In this document: positions 38,902 through 46,097 of the stretch, piece after piece
How positions within the stretch are numbered: the first letter of the stretch is position 1
Layout of the letters: each line of letters starts with the position of its first letter
Assembly: GCA_041399085.1 (NCBI GenBank)
Contig: JAWKTM010000060.1
Location: 1 to 47,287 of the forward strand
DNA length: 47,287 bases
From: JAWKTM01 sp041399085
Lineage (GTDB): Bacteria > Planctomycetota > Planctomycetia > Pirellulales > Pirellulaceae
Reading direction: 5' to 3'
Made by a program: the position numbers and the translations under genes
The notes under the pieces: model-generated
The model's input: the letters and a program-made list of their open reading frames with translations, nothing else
Told to the model about the DNA's origin: nothing
Databases searched by the model: none

Positions 38902-39033
38902 TCAGAAAAGCCGGCCGTAAACGAACAGGTACGCCAGCCAACACAGTAACGGAAACCCCGCAAAAATCAGGGCGTAGGTTACTATGGTTGTCCAAGTTCG
39001 ACGAGGCCAACGTGCCATCGGTGCGCGATTCAT
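38902..39033 (-). CDS. Small single-pass membrane peptide (43 aa)
   Basis: A very short minus-strand gene. It begins with a basic segment (NRAPMARWPRRTW) and continues with one hydrophobic helix (TIVTYALIFAGFPLLCWLAY, then LFVYGRLF), then stops at 38902-38904. The positive-inside N-terminus predicts an N-in, C-out inner-membrane peptide. It starts at ATG 39033; ATG 39018 is an alternative that drops five residues. The stop lies 37 bases before the UDP-sugar pyrophosphorylase start, so co-transcription is likely. No ribosome binding site is obvious. No family recognised. Confidence 0.6.
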   Translation of the reverse strand: MNRAPMARWPRRTWTTIVTYALIFAGFPLLCWLAYLFVYGRLF

Positions 39034-39203
39034 CGGCGGGAAAAGAAGGCGACCCACGTCGGGTCGCGAGCCGAGCATTATAGCGCTCGCTTCCGCTTGG
39101 TTCCTACCGGTGGCACATCGTCAGTCGCCGACTGCTTCAACTTCGATCTCGGTGCGGCTTGGCCGGACGCGATGCCCGCTAGGTAAGAGTTTGACCTTGG
39201 TAA

Positions 39204-39244
39204 ACAAAAAACGCCGCGTCATGCCAGTTGGCAAAACACGGCGT
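39204..39244 (-). terminator. Rho-independent terminator of the His/Tyr/Gly-rich protein gene
   Basis: Read on the minus strand, ACGCCGTGT (39244-39236) pairs with ACGCGGCGT (39219-39211) including one G-U pair, then TTTTTTGTTT follows. It lies 30 bases after the stop at 39274. Confidence 0.88.
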
Positions 39245-39273
39245 ATCGAACCCGCGAATTCAATCGATCGGCC

Positions 39274-39552
39274 TCAAAAGCCGAAGTGCAGCGAAATACC
39301 GCTTCGTCCATAGCCATAACCATATGGCGTCGCGCATCCGCCGTAACGCGGATAGCCCGAATAGTACCGGAAGCTCGAATAGGGCGAGCCGTAATAGCTT
39401 CGGTATTGAGGATAGCGGGGTTGATAATGGTGATGATGATGGTGGGATTGATGCCCGCGGTAGCCACCGTGCCAGGGATCGGCCTTCGCCATCGACGGAA
39501 GACTCACGCCCAACATCGCCACAACTGCCAACGCCAACAAAACTCGTCGCAT
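39274..39552 (-). CDS. Small secreted His/Tyr/Gly-rich protein
   Basis: A 92-residue exported protein. Residues 1-24 form a signal peptide (RRVLLALAVVAMLGVSLPSM, cleavage after AKA). The mature part opens DPWHGGYRGHQSHHHHHHYQ, with six consecutive histidines, and continues with Tyr/Ser/Pro/Gly-rich repeats (YPQYRSYYGSPYSSFRYYSG). It ends GYGYGRSGISLHFGF. The sequence is low-complexity with no conserved fold; a metal-binding or envelope/matrix role is plausible from the histidine cluster but unproven. AAGGAG lies eight bases before ATG 39552 and a good terminator follows, so this is a genuine monocistronic gene. Confidence 0.88.
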   Translation of the reverse strand: MRRVLLALAVVAMLGVSLPSMAKADPWHGGYRGHQSHHHHHHYQPRYPQYRSYYGSPYSSFRYYSGYPRYGGCATPYGYGYGRSGISLHFGF

Positions 39553-39859
39553 GATTCAACTCCTTACAAAACTCCAGGGGCGAACAAACACTCGGCAACG
39601 AACCATTGCCAGCCGGATGCCAATACGCCCTAGCACCGCTAAGTGAACTCCATAAGTTCCTTGTGGCATTGCACTTGAGGCCAATCACGCGAACTCGACA
39701 TTGGGTTCGCTGGCAAGGATTTCCGTCGTCAGCGCGACAACGCAGTGTCGTCATGTCGATTCCATGTCGGTTGCCGCGTTCCGACCGTCTCCTGCTGGGC
39801 GCGACGAGGCCGTTTGGTACATTGACGGTCTTTCCGCACAAGTAAGCAGGAGACGCGAG

Positions 39860-40615
39860 ATGCCTTTCTCGTTGAACGGTCACGTAGCCATCGTCACCGG
39901 CAATTCCACCGGATTGGGACAAGCGATAGGCATGGCCTTGGGACAGGCGGGCGCGAAAGTGCCGGTCAATTACGCCAACAACGCCGAGCGAGCTCAGCGC
40001 GCTTACGACGCTTATCGCGAAGCGGGTATCGAGACCATGTTGGTCCAGGCCGATGTGACCAGCGAAGAGGGCGTGGCCAAGCTGTTCGCCGAAACCGAAT
40101 CGCAGTTGGGCAAAGTCGATATCCTGGTGCCGAATGCAACCTGCGAACAGCCACAGAAACCGATCGAAGAATATGACTGGGCGTTCTACCAGCGGATGCT
40201 GGACTTCTTTATTAAGAGCCCGTTTCTGTTAACACGGCAGGCCCTTCCGCACATGAAGTCGCGCCGCTGGGGACGCATCGTGAACATCACCAGCGAAGTG
40301 TATCACCGCAGCGTCTCGCCTTTCAGTGCTTATGTAGCCGCGAAAGGCGGACAAATCGGATGGTCGCGCAGTATGTCGAGCGAGTTGGCGCCGTTTGGGA
40401 TCACGGTGAACACCGTCGCTCCAGGCTGGATTCCCGTGGAACGTCATGAGAATGACCCGCAGGAGACGAAAGACGGCTATCGCGCTCTCATACCGGCCGG
40501 CCGCTGGGGCGTCCCCAAAGACGTGGCGGACGCAGTGTTATACTTGGTCAGCGAGGAAGCGTCCTTTGTCACGGGCCAAACGTTGTGCGTGAATGGCGGC
40601 ATGACGCCTTGGTAA
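39860..40615 (+). CDS. SDR family oxidoreductase
   Basis: A 251-residue short-chain dehydrogenase/reductase of classical type. The Rossmann cofactor motif is TGNSTGLGQAIG (TGxxxGxG), followed by NNAERAQRAYDAYREAG and the adenine-binding ADVTS. VDILVPNAT replaces the usual NNAG (Val-Pro-Asn-Ala-Thr), which is unusual. The catalytic residues are Ser in NITSEVY, and Tyr and Lys in SAYVAAKGG (YxxxK). The C-terminus SFVTGQTLCVNGGMTPW is typical. AGGAG sits before ATG 39860; the open frame extends upstream to 39701, but without a ribosome binding site at the earlier starts. Cytoplasmic; substrate unknown. Confidence 0.94.
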   Translation: MPFSLNGHVAIVTGNSTGLGQAIGMALGQAGAKVPVNYANNAERAQRAYDAYREAGIETMLVQADVTSEEGVAKLFAETESQLGKVDILVPNATCEQPQKPIEEYDWAFYQRMLDFFIKSPFLLTRQALPHMKSRRWGRIVNITSEVYHRSVSPFSAYVAAKGGQIGWSRSMSSELAPFGITVNTVAPGWIPVERHENDPQETKDGYRALIPAGRWGVPKDVADAVLYLVSEEASFVTGQTLCVNGGMTPW

Positions 40616-40691
40616 GTCATCCAGGTTTTGTGATAGATCAATCCCCGCGGGGCGATGTACTCCCTCGCTCACATCTTGTATTGCCAGCCTT

Positions 40692-41438
40692 TTGGAATTT
40701 AGACCTTTGAGTATCGACTACCCTCAATTAGATGTTATCGCCGTCGGAGCACACCCGGATGATGTGGAGATTGCTTGCGGCGGAACGTTAGCAAGATTAG
40801 TTCAGCAAGGATACAAAGTCGGCATTGTGGATTTGACCGACGGAGAGCCGACGCCAGGCTCGCCCGGCCCTGAAGTCCGTTTGCAGGAGGCGGCCGACGC
40901 GGCTCGAATATTGGGCGTCCACAAACGTGTGACGCTGGATCTTCCTAACCGGCGGTTGTTCGACAGCTTTGAGACGCGAATCGCTTTGGCCAAGGAATTT
41001 CGCAAGTATCGACCCCGCGTTGTGATTGGCTTCGGCGACAAGACACCGATGGCTTCGCCCGATCATTGGCAAGCCATGCAGATCACGGACGCCGCGGTCT
41101 TCTATTCGCGACTAACGAAATGGGACGAGCAATTCGATCACCTGCCGGTCCATGCGATCTCGGCCCAACTTTATTTTCGGATCGCCTTGGAGCCGCTAAC
41201 GTGGAACGGTTTCTCCAGTCACTTTACGGTCGATATTAGCGATACCTTGGATAAGAAGATCGAATCGATACGTTGTTATAAGACTCAGTTTCCGCCGGCC
41301 AAAGAATATGTGTTCGAGCGAGTGCGGGCCGCGGCTGTCGTGGCAGGTGTCGCTTCGCGGTTTTCGGCGGGTGAGATTTTCGTGGCGACGCATCCGTTGG
41401 GGACGGGAAATCTGATGCACACACTGTTTGGGGCGTGA
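40692..41438 (+). CDS. bshB1: PIG-L family deacetylase, bacillithiol biosynthesis BshB1-like
   Basis: A 248-residue zinc-dependent N-acetylglucosaminyl deacetylase of the LmbE/PIG-L family. The zinc motif AHPDD is at residues 20-24 (VGAHPDDVEIACGGTLARLV), with a further conserved block DLTDGEPTPGSPGPEVRLQE (family TRGE/TxGE region), VVIGFGDKTPMASPDHWQAM (HPDH-like) and the C-terminal EYVFERVRAAAV. Closest by memory to BshB1, which removes acetyl from GlcNAc-malate in bacillithiol synthesis. No ATG exists near the N-terminus: TTG 40692 or TTG 40707 must be used; GGA at 40694-40696 fits the latter. The SDR gene lies upstream; the two may be co-transcribed. Confidence 0.88.
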   Translation: MEFRPLSIDYPQLDVIAVGAHPDDVEIACGGTLARLVQQGYKVGIVDLTDGEPTPGSPGPEVRLQEAADAARILGVHKRVTLDLPNRRLFDSFETRIALAKEFRKYRPRVVIGFGDKTPMASPDHWQAMQITDAAVFYSRLTKWDEQFDHLPVHAISAQLYFRIALEPLTWNGFSSHFTVDISDTLDKKIESIRCYKTQFPPAKEYVFERVRAAAVVAGVASRFSAGEIFVATHPLGTGNLMHTLFGA

Positions 41439-41510
41439 GATAGGTTTGAGTGAAAGCCCGAAGTGGACGACGCACTTAATTGTTTGCAATGGCTTTGAGA
41501 CTGAGAGAAA

Positions 41511-41530
41511 TGCGGTGATGAATCACCGCA
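41511..41530. repeat. Perfect short inverted repeat
   Basis: TGCGGTGAT (41511-41519) and ATCACCGCA (41522-41530) form a perfect 9-base-pair stem around GA, directly upstream of the AddB-like gene. From memory, palindromes of this kind (TGCGGTGAT..ATCACCGCA) are dispersed in planctomycete genomes as intergenic repeats; the copy number in this genome cannot be judged from one window. The loop is too short and no T run follows, so it is not an intrinsic terminator. Confidence 0.55.
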
Positions 41531-41554
41531 CTCCAAATAGGTAGGTATGTACGG

Positions 41555-44377
41555 ATGCCGATTCGTTGTGAGTTTTTGGGGCTAGAGCGGCCGGCGTTGG
41601 AGTCGGCGGCGGATTATCTGCTGGGGCAGTTCGCCGATGGCGGCGCGGCCGATTTGCGCGATGTGCAAGTTGTGTTGCCGAGCGGTCGCGCGGGGCGCCG
41701 ACTGTTAGAGATCCTGGTAGACCGGTGCGAGTCGCAGCGGCGCGTGTTGACTCAGCCCAATATTACGACCGTGGGCCGGTTTCCCGAACTGTTATATCAG
41801 GCCAAACAGCCGTTTGCCGACGACTTGGTGCAACAGCTCACCTGGGCCAAAGTCTTAAAGGAATTCGATCGCGGGAGGCTGCGAAACGTGGTCGCCCAAC
41901 CGCCCGATGACGATGATGACGCTCGCTGGCGAGAACTGGGGCGGTTGCTGCAATCGTTGCATCGCGAACTGGCCAGCGACGCGCTGGATTTCGCCGACGT
42001 CGTCTCGCGTGGCCGGAATCTGGAAGGATTTACCGAGACACAGCGTTGGCAAACGCTTACCGCTTTACAACAGAAGTATTTGTCCACGCTGGATGGACTG
42101 AAGCTGTGGGATCGGCAAACCGCTCGTCGATTCGCCATTCAGCACGACGAGTGCGAACTGCGGAAACCGCTCGTCTTGATCGGTGCCGTCGATCTCAACC
42201 AAGCCATGCGGATGATGTTGGACCAAGTTGCGAAAAAGGCTCCGGAAGCCGTTACGGCTTTGATTTATGCGCCCGCCGAGTGGCGCAAGCGGTTTGATTC
42301 GCACGGTTGTCTCGCACCGGACGTTTGGCAGGAGGCGGAGCTTTCCATTCCCGATGAGATCGTGGTCGAAGCGGATGATCCGGCCGATCAAGCGGACACG
42401 GTGGCTCGACAGTTGGCCGACGCCGCGGAATTCCGGCCGGAAGACATCACGGTCGGTTTGCCCGACGAGCGAATTCTGCCGATGGTCATGCGGCAATTGG
42501 ACGAGTGCGAAGTTCCGAATCGTTACGGTCCCGGTCGGTCCGTGGGCTCGACCAGTGTTTGTCGGTTGATGTCGAATCTCGCGGAATGGATCGAAACCAA
42601 TCGCTACCCCGAATTCGCCGCCATCGTGCGTCATCCGGATATGGAGCAGTGGTTGCTGCGAGATGGTGTGGGGCCGGGTTGGCTGGAGGCGTTGGACGAC
42701 TATTACAACTCCCATTTGCCGACGGCGATTGGCGGCGATTGGTTGGGCGACGCGGCGCGGACGGACGGGCTTCGCGACGTGGAAAGCCACATCAAGCGAT
42801 TGCTGAAGGGGCTGCGCGGCGGCCCTCGGTCGTTGAGCGAATGGTTGCCTTCGATCGGAAAGTTGCTGCTCAAGATCTACGGCGAACGCGACTTCGATTT
42901 GGAAAACGAGGCCGATCGTGTTCGGTGGCAAGCGATTCAGTGCGTGCAGAAATCGTTGCAGCATTTGGCTCGCTTGCCGGCGGAGTTGACGCCCAACGTA
43001 TCGGCCAGCGAAGCGATCGAGTTTGTATTGGATCAAGTTTCCGGCGAGCGGATCGCGCCGAAGAACACGGAGGCGGCCGTCGAGCTGGTGGGTTGGCTGG
43101 AGCTGTCTTTGGACGACGCGCCGCGGCTCATTGTTACCAGCTTCAACGAAGGCTTCGTGCCGTCCAGCATGAACGCCGACCTGTTCTTGCCGGGCGCTTT
43201 GCGAACCGCATTGGGACTGGAAGATAACGCTCGGCGATACGCCCGCGATGCGTATGCGCTGAGCACGCTCTTGTCACCGTGGCGCGAGACAACGTTGATC
43301 GTCGGTCGCCGAACCGAGGACGACGATCCGCTCGCGCCGAGTCGCCTGTTGTTCGCGGCTGATCCCGATGTGCTGGCCCGACGCGCTTTGCGCTTTTTTT
43401 CGCCGCTGGAGTCGAAGTTGGATCGGCGACCTTTGGCCGGCGGATTGCGTGCAACGCGTCGCGATTTGGGGTTCGACGTGCCGAGACCCCAAGACACGGA
43501 AGAACCATTGGAGCATTTGCGAGTCACAGCTTTTGCGGCGTACCTCGCCTGCCCGTATCGATTTTACTTGTCGCAAGTGCTCGGCTTTCGGTCGGCAAGC
43601 GATGACGCCACGGAGCTTGATGGCGCGGCGTTCGGCAGTTTGGCTCACACGGTCTTAGAGGAATTTGCGTCGAGCGACGAGCGCGAATCCACGGACTCGG
43701 ATCGGATACGTTTGTGCTTCGAGCATCTATTGGCGAGACAGGTGGCGCGGCAATTCGGCGAACACCCAGGGCCCGCGATCCGGATCCAAGTGCAACAGCT
43801 TCGGCTGCGTTTGGCCGCGTTGGCCGAGTGGCAAGCCGAACGCGCTGTGCAAGGTTGGCGAATCGAACACGCCGAGTTGGCTTTCTCTCGCAAGTCGGAC
43901 GAGAGGCCGGAAATCCGGCGGCCAGGCGAATTGTTGGTCGACGGTCGCATCATGTATCTGACCGGCCGAATCGATCGCATCGACGTCAATGTCAACACGG
44001 GGCAAAGGCAGATTCTGGATTACAAGACATCGGACAGTGGTCTGAAGCCGCAGCAAACGCATCGCCACAAACACGAATGGGTCGACTTGCAACTGCCGCT
44101 TTATCGGCATTTGGCCCGGTCGCTGGGAATCGACGAGCCGGTTGGATTGGGATACGTGTTGCTGCCGAAGAACTCGGCGAATGTCGGGCTCGCATTGGCC
44201 GAATGGTCGGCTGAGGAGTTGGCCGAAGCGGACCGCATGGCTCAACAGGTCGTGCGCCAGATCCGTGCCGGAGAGTTCTGGCCGCCGAAAGAGCCACCGC
44301 CAAAGTTCAGCGAGGAACTGGCCTTCATCTGCATGGACGGCGTTTTTGGGCGAAAACGTTTCGAGCCAGTTGGTTGA
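41555..44377 (+). CDS. AddB-like PD-(D/E)XK nuclease of the RecB family
   Basis: A 940-residue protein resembling AddB, the non-motor subunit of AddAB helicase-nucleases that process DNA double-strand ends. The N-terminal helicase-like region has a degenerate Walker A (VVLPSGRAGRRLLEILVDRC) and, near residue 530, LIVTSFNEGFVPSSMNADLF, the AddB-type region. The C-terminal RecB-type nuclease domain is complete: GSLAHTVLEEF (active-site His), TGRIDRIDVNVNTGQ and ILDYKTS (Asp and the D-x-K triad), and a C-terminal QLPLYRHLA helix. CPYRFYL supplies only one of the four cysteines of the AddB iron-sulfur site, so that cluster appears to be missing. No AddA helicase gene follows: the next gene is an antitoxin. 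The start ATG 41555 lacks a strong ribosome binding site. Confidence 0.85.
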   Translation: MPIRCEFLGLERPALESAADYLLGQFADGGAADLRDVQVVLPSGRAGRRLLEILVDRCESQRRVLTQPNITTVGRFPELLYQAKQPFADDLVQQLTWAKVLKEFDRGRLRNVVAQPPDDDDDARWRELGRLLQSLHRELASDALDFADVVSRGRNLEGFTETQRWQTLTALQQKYLSTLDGLKLWDRQTARRFAIQHDECELRKPLVLIGAVDLNQAMRMMLDQVAKKAPEAVTALIYAPAEWRKRFDSHGCLAPDVWQEAELSIPDEIVVEADDPADQADTVARQLADAAEFRPEDITVGLPDERILPMVMRQLDECEVPNRYGPGRSVGSTSVCRLMSNLAEWIETNRYPEFAAIVRHPDMEQWLLRDGVGPGWLEALDDYYNSHLPTAIGGDWLGDAARTDGLRDVESHIKRLLKGLRGGPRSLSEWLPSIGKLLLKIYGERDFDLENEADRVRWQAIQCVQKSLQHLARLPAELTPNVSASEAIEFVLDQVSGERIAPKNTEAAVELVGWLELSLDDAPRLIVTSFNEGFVPSSMNADLFLPGALRTALGLEDNARRYARDAYALSTLLSPWRETTLIVGRRTEDDDPLAPSRLLFAADPDVLARRALRFFSPLESKLDRRPLAGGLRATRRDLGFDVPRPQDTEEPLEHLRVTAFAAYLACPYRFYLSQVLGFRSASDDATELDGAAFGSLAHTVLEEFASSDERESTDSDRIRLCFEHLLARQVARQFGEHPGPAIRIQVQQLRLRLAALAEWQAERAVQGWRIEHAELAFSRKSDERPEIRRPGELLVDGRIMYLTGRIDRIDVNVNTGQRQILDYKTSDSGLKPQQTHRHKHEWVDLQLPLYRHLARSLGIDEPVGLGYVLLPKNSANVGLALAEWSAEELAEADRMAQQVVRQIRAGEFWPPKEPPPKFSEELAFICMDGVFGRKRFEPVG

Positions 44378-44424
44378 GCCACCGTAGGCCATCAAGTTAT
44401 GACTCGACCGAGACTCTGGACGGA

Positions 44425-44430
44425 TATATT
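44425..44430 (+). promoter_or_regulatory. Possible -10 element of the antitoxin gene
   Basis: TATATT at 44425-44430 is placed only nine bases before ATG 44439. If used, transcription would begin essentially at the start codon and the mRNA would be leaderless. No convincing -35 is visible. Confidence 0.25.
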
Positions 44431-44438
44431 ATCGGGTA

Positions 44439-44744
44439 ATGATTGAGAACGTCGTTAGCCTTGAGCACGCCATTAGCCACTTGGAGGAAGTGGTCGAACG
44501 AGTCTGCGCCAACGGCGAGGTTGCCGTCGTTACGAAATCGGGACTTCCGCTTGTCCGGATCGTCCCGGCTGCGCCGTCGAGTGCGACGTCGGAAGAGCTA
44601 ATTGACTTCCTGAAACGTTGGAGAACCGAGAATCTCGATGCGGATGATACGTTCGCGGGCTCCAGCTTATTGACTTGGCACCCTACGTCGTTTCCTGACG
44701 GGGCGCATAGCCGAATGGCGAACTCAGACGGCACCGTGGCCTAA
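44439..44744 (+). CDS. Phd/YefM-type antitoxin, orphan
   Basis: A 101-residue protein whose first 45 residues match the Phd/YefM DNA-binding fold: VVSLEHAISHLEEVVERVCA, then GEVAVVTKSGLPLVRIVPAA (helix and beta hairpin followed by the strand xPLVxIxP). The middle part LIDFLKRWRTENLDADDTFA is the usual C-terminal toxin-binding segment, but after it the sequence SSLLTWHPTSFPDGAHSRMA does not look like an antitoxin tail and may result from a frame change. No toxin (PIN, RelE or Doc) gene follows; the next gene is on the opposite strand and only eight bases away. It may regulate transcription in trans or be a relic of a lost module. Confidence 0.8.
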   Translation: MIENVVSLEHAISHLEEVVERVCANGEVAVVTKSGLPLVRIVPAAPSSATSEELIDFLKRWRTENLDADDTFAGSSLLTWHPTSFPDGAHSRMANSDGTVA

Positions 44745-44751
44745 GCGTCGC

Positions 44752-45201
44752 TCACTCCGTATTCGGTAGGATCACGTCCTTGATCCAGTATCGCTTCAGC
44801 TCGCGCACCACGGTCATGAACTTGTCGAGATTCACGGGCTTCGTGATGTAGCAATCGACATCCATCAGTTGACATCGCAGGCGATCTTCCTCGTCGTCCG
44901 ACGCGGTCATGATAACGACCGGAATTCCCTTCAGATCGAAGTGATCTTTGATTTCAGACAACACTTCGCGCCCCGATTTTCGCGGCAACTCCAGATCGAG
45001 CAGAATCAGATCGGGGCGCGGAGCACGGGCGAAGCGGCCTTCGTGCAAGACGAACTCCATTGCTTCGGCGCCGTCGCGCACCAGAGTCAGCCGATGTTGC
45101 ACTTCGCTGCGTCGCAAGGCTTCGATCGTCAGCCTCGCATCCATCAGGCTATCCTCGACCAGCAGGATTTCCATCGGACGCCCTACCGTTTGGTTTGTCA
45201 T
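44752..45201 (-). CDS. Response regulator receiver protein (Rcp1-like)
   Basis: A 149-residue single-domain response regulator. All receiver landmarks are present: the acidic pair in ILLVEDSLMDARLTIEALRR, the phospho-acceptor Asp in LILLDLELPRKSGREVLSEI, the Ser/Thr switch in VVIMTASDDEED, and the Lys in CYITKPVNLDKFMTVV. No output domain, as in Rcp1/CheY-type regulators that pair with phytochrome-like kinases. Alternative starts are ATG 45174 and an upstream start at 45234, the latter overlapping the hemerythrin-like stop. The ATG 45201 gives the usual short leader. It ends eight bases from the antitoxin stop on the other strand. Probably co-transcribed with the upstream hemerythrin-like gene, whose product may form part of the same sensory route. 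Confidence 0.92.
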   Translation of the reverse strand: MTNQTVGRPMEILLVEDSLMDARLTIEALRRSEVQHRLTLVRDGAEAMEFVLHEGRFARAPRPDLILLDLELPRKSGREVLSEIKDHFDLKGIPVVIMTASDDEEDRLRCQLMDVDCYITKPVNLDKFMTVVRELKRYWIKDVILPNTE

Positions 45202-45230
45202 CGTGCGGCTCGTGGTCAGAGAGCGGAATG

Positions 45231-45710
45231 TCAATCGCCCACGCCGATGTCGTCGTCGTAGGCGGCCAAGATGAGATCTTGTTCGCGGGCTTCGTGCGCC
45301 AGCAACTGATTATAAAACGAGTCGAACTGGGCGGCCACATGTTCGACAAACTGAGTCAGCTCGCCGCGCTTCGTGCGTTGCTCGACGAACTCGGCCAATC
45401 CGCAGGCCATCATGTACAAATCACGGTGCTCGCCGCGAAGCTGTTCGGCCATCTGAGAAAGCCGCGGAGCCACGATCACCGGATCGTCGAAGTAACCGTA
45501 AGCTTCCTCCAGCGCGAAGTGCAATGCCAATTGATCGCGCAGCAATTCCAACGAGTTTAGCAACGCCTCTCGCCGCGAGACAATCTCGAACGGTTGGCCG
45601 CAGATCTCGCGAACTTGACGCAGGAGTTCCCAGAGCTCCTGATTCACTTCCTTGATTTCCTGCATGAACGCGGCGTTCACGGTGACGGTGGCGGTTTGAA
45701 CAGAAGCCAT
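45231..45710 (-). CDS. Hemerythrin-like (HHE) four-helix protein
   Basis: A 159-residue all-helical protein resembling the HHE cation-binding (hemerythrin) family. Seen: LLRDQLALHFALEEAYGYF (His and Glu-Glu of helix 2), MAEQLRGEHRDLYMMACGLA (Glu-His of helix 3) and QLLAHEAREQDLILAAYDDD (His-Glu of helix 4). These positions match the iron ligands of the family, including the spacing of the HFALEE and HEAREQDL boxes. No signal peptide. It may sense or bind oxygen, NO or a diiron species. The response regulator gene follows immediately (45201), so the two likely form a small signalling operon. The AGGAGGG sequence at 45722-45716 (minus strand) lies five bases before ATG 45710. Confidence 0.82.
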   Translation of the reverse strand: MASVQTATVTVNAAFMQEIKEVNQELWELLRQVREICGQPFEIVSRREALLNSLELLRDQLALHFALEEAYGYFDDPVIVAPRLSQMAEQLRGEHRDLYMMACGLAEFVEQRTKRGELTQFVEHVAAQFDSFYNQLLAHEAREQDLILAAYDDDIGVGD

Positions 45711-46097
45711 GTTTCCCTCCTGCCAATGACGGCGGATTCTCAGGTGGCGATGGTGAGTTGAATCGATCGGCGACCGAAAAGAAAAGCGTAGCGACGCCTT
45801 CGATCAACTCGACTTGATGCGGTGATTAACGAACGTGGCTCACCACAGCATTCTCTGTTCCAGCAGCTTGTCAGTAAGCTGCGAATGCCGCGAATTCCAA
45901 GGTCGGCGAAAATTGCGGCAAACGTGAAGCTCGCCGCCCGGACGCTCGGCATCTCAGCGCAGGGTAGGAAAGTTCCTCGGCGAAGTCAAACAAAACATGC
46001 GTGCCAATTCGCAAACTATACTCACGAGCCAGATCAAGCCGACGAGGTCGATTCCCGTCAATCGTGACATTAGGCGTAACTGTGCGGAGACACTCCG
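45711..46097 (+). other. Divergent intergenic region
   Basis: About 390 bases between the hemerythrin-like gene (minus) and the phosphoesterase gene (plus). Only short frames (up to 97 codons, minus strand) without motifs. Must contain the promoters of both genes; no clear consensus is visible to me. Confidence 0.4.

Noticed and set aside
41285..41536. Minus-strand frame starting MECGDSSPHFS
   Set aside because: The start falls on the inverted repeat at 41511-41530, and the frame then overlaps the 3' end of the deacetylase gene. Such frames appear in planctomycete annotations as artefacts of the repeat.
42065..43036. 323-codon minus-strand frame opposite the AddB-like gene
   Set aside because: Fully contained in an intact gene with clear nuclease motifs; no family signature of its own.
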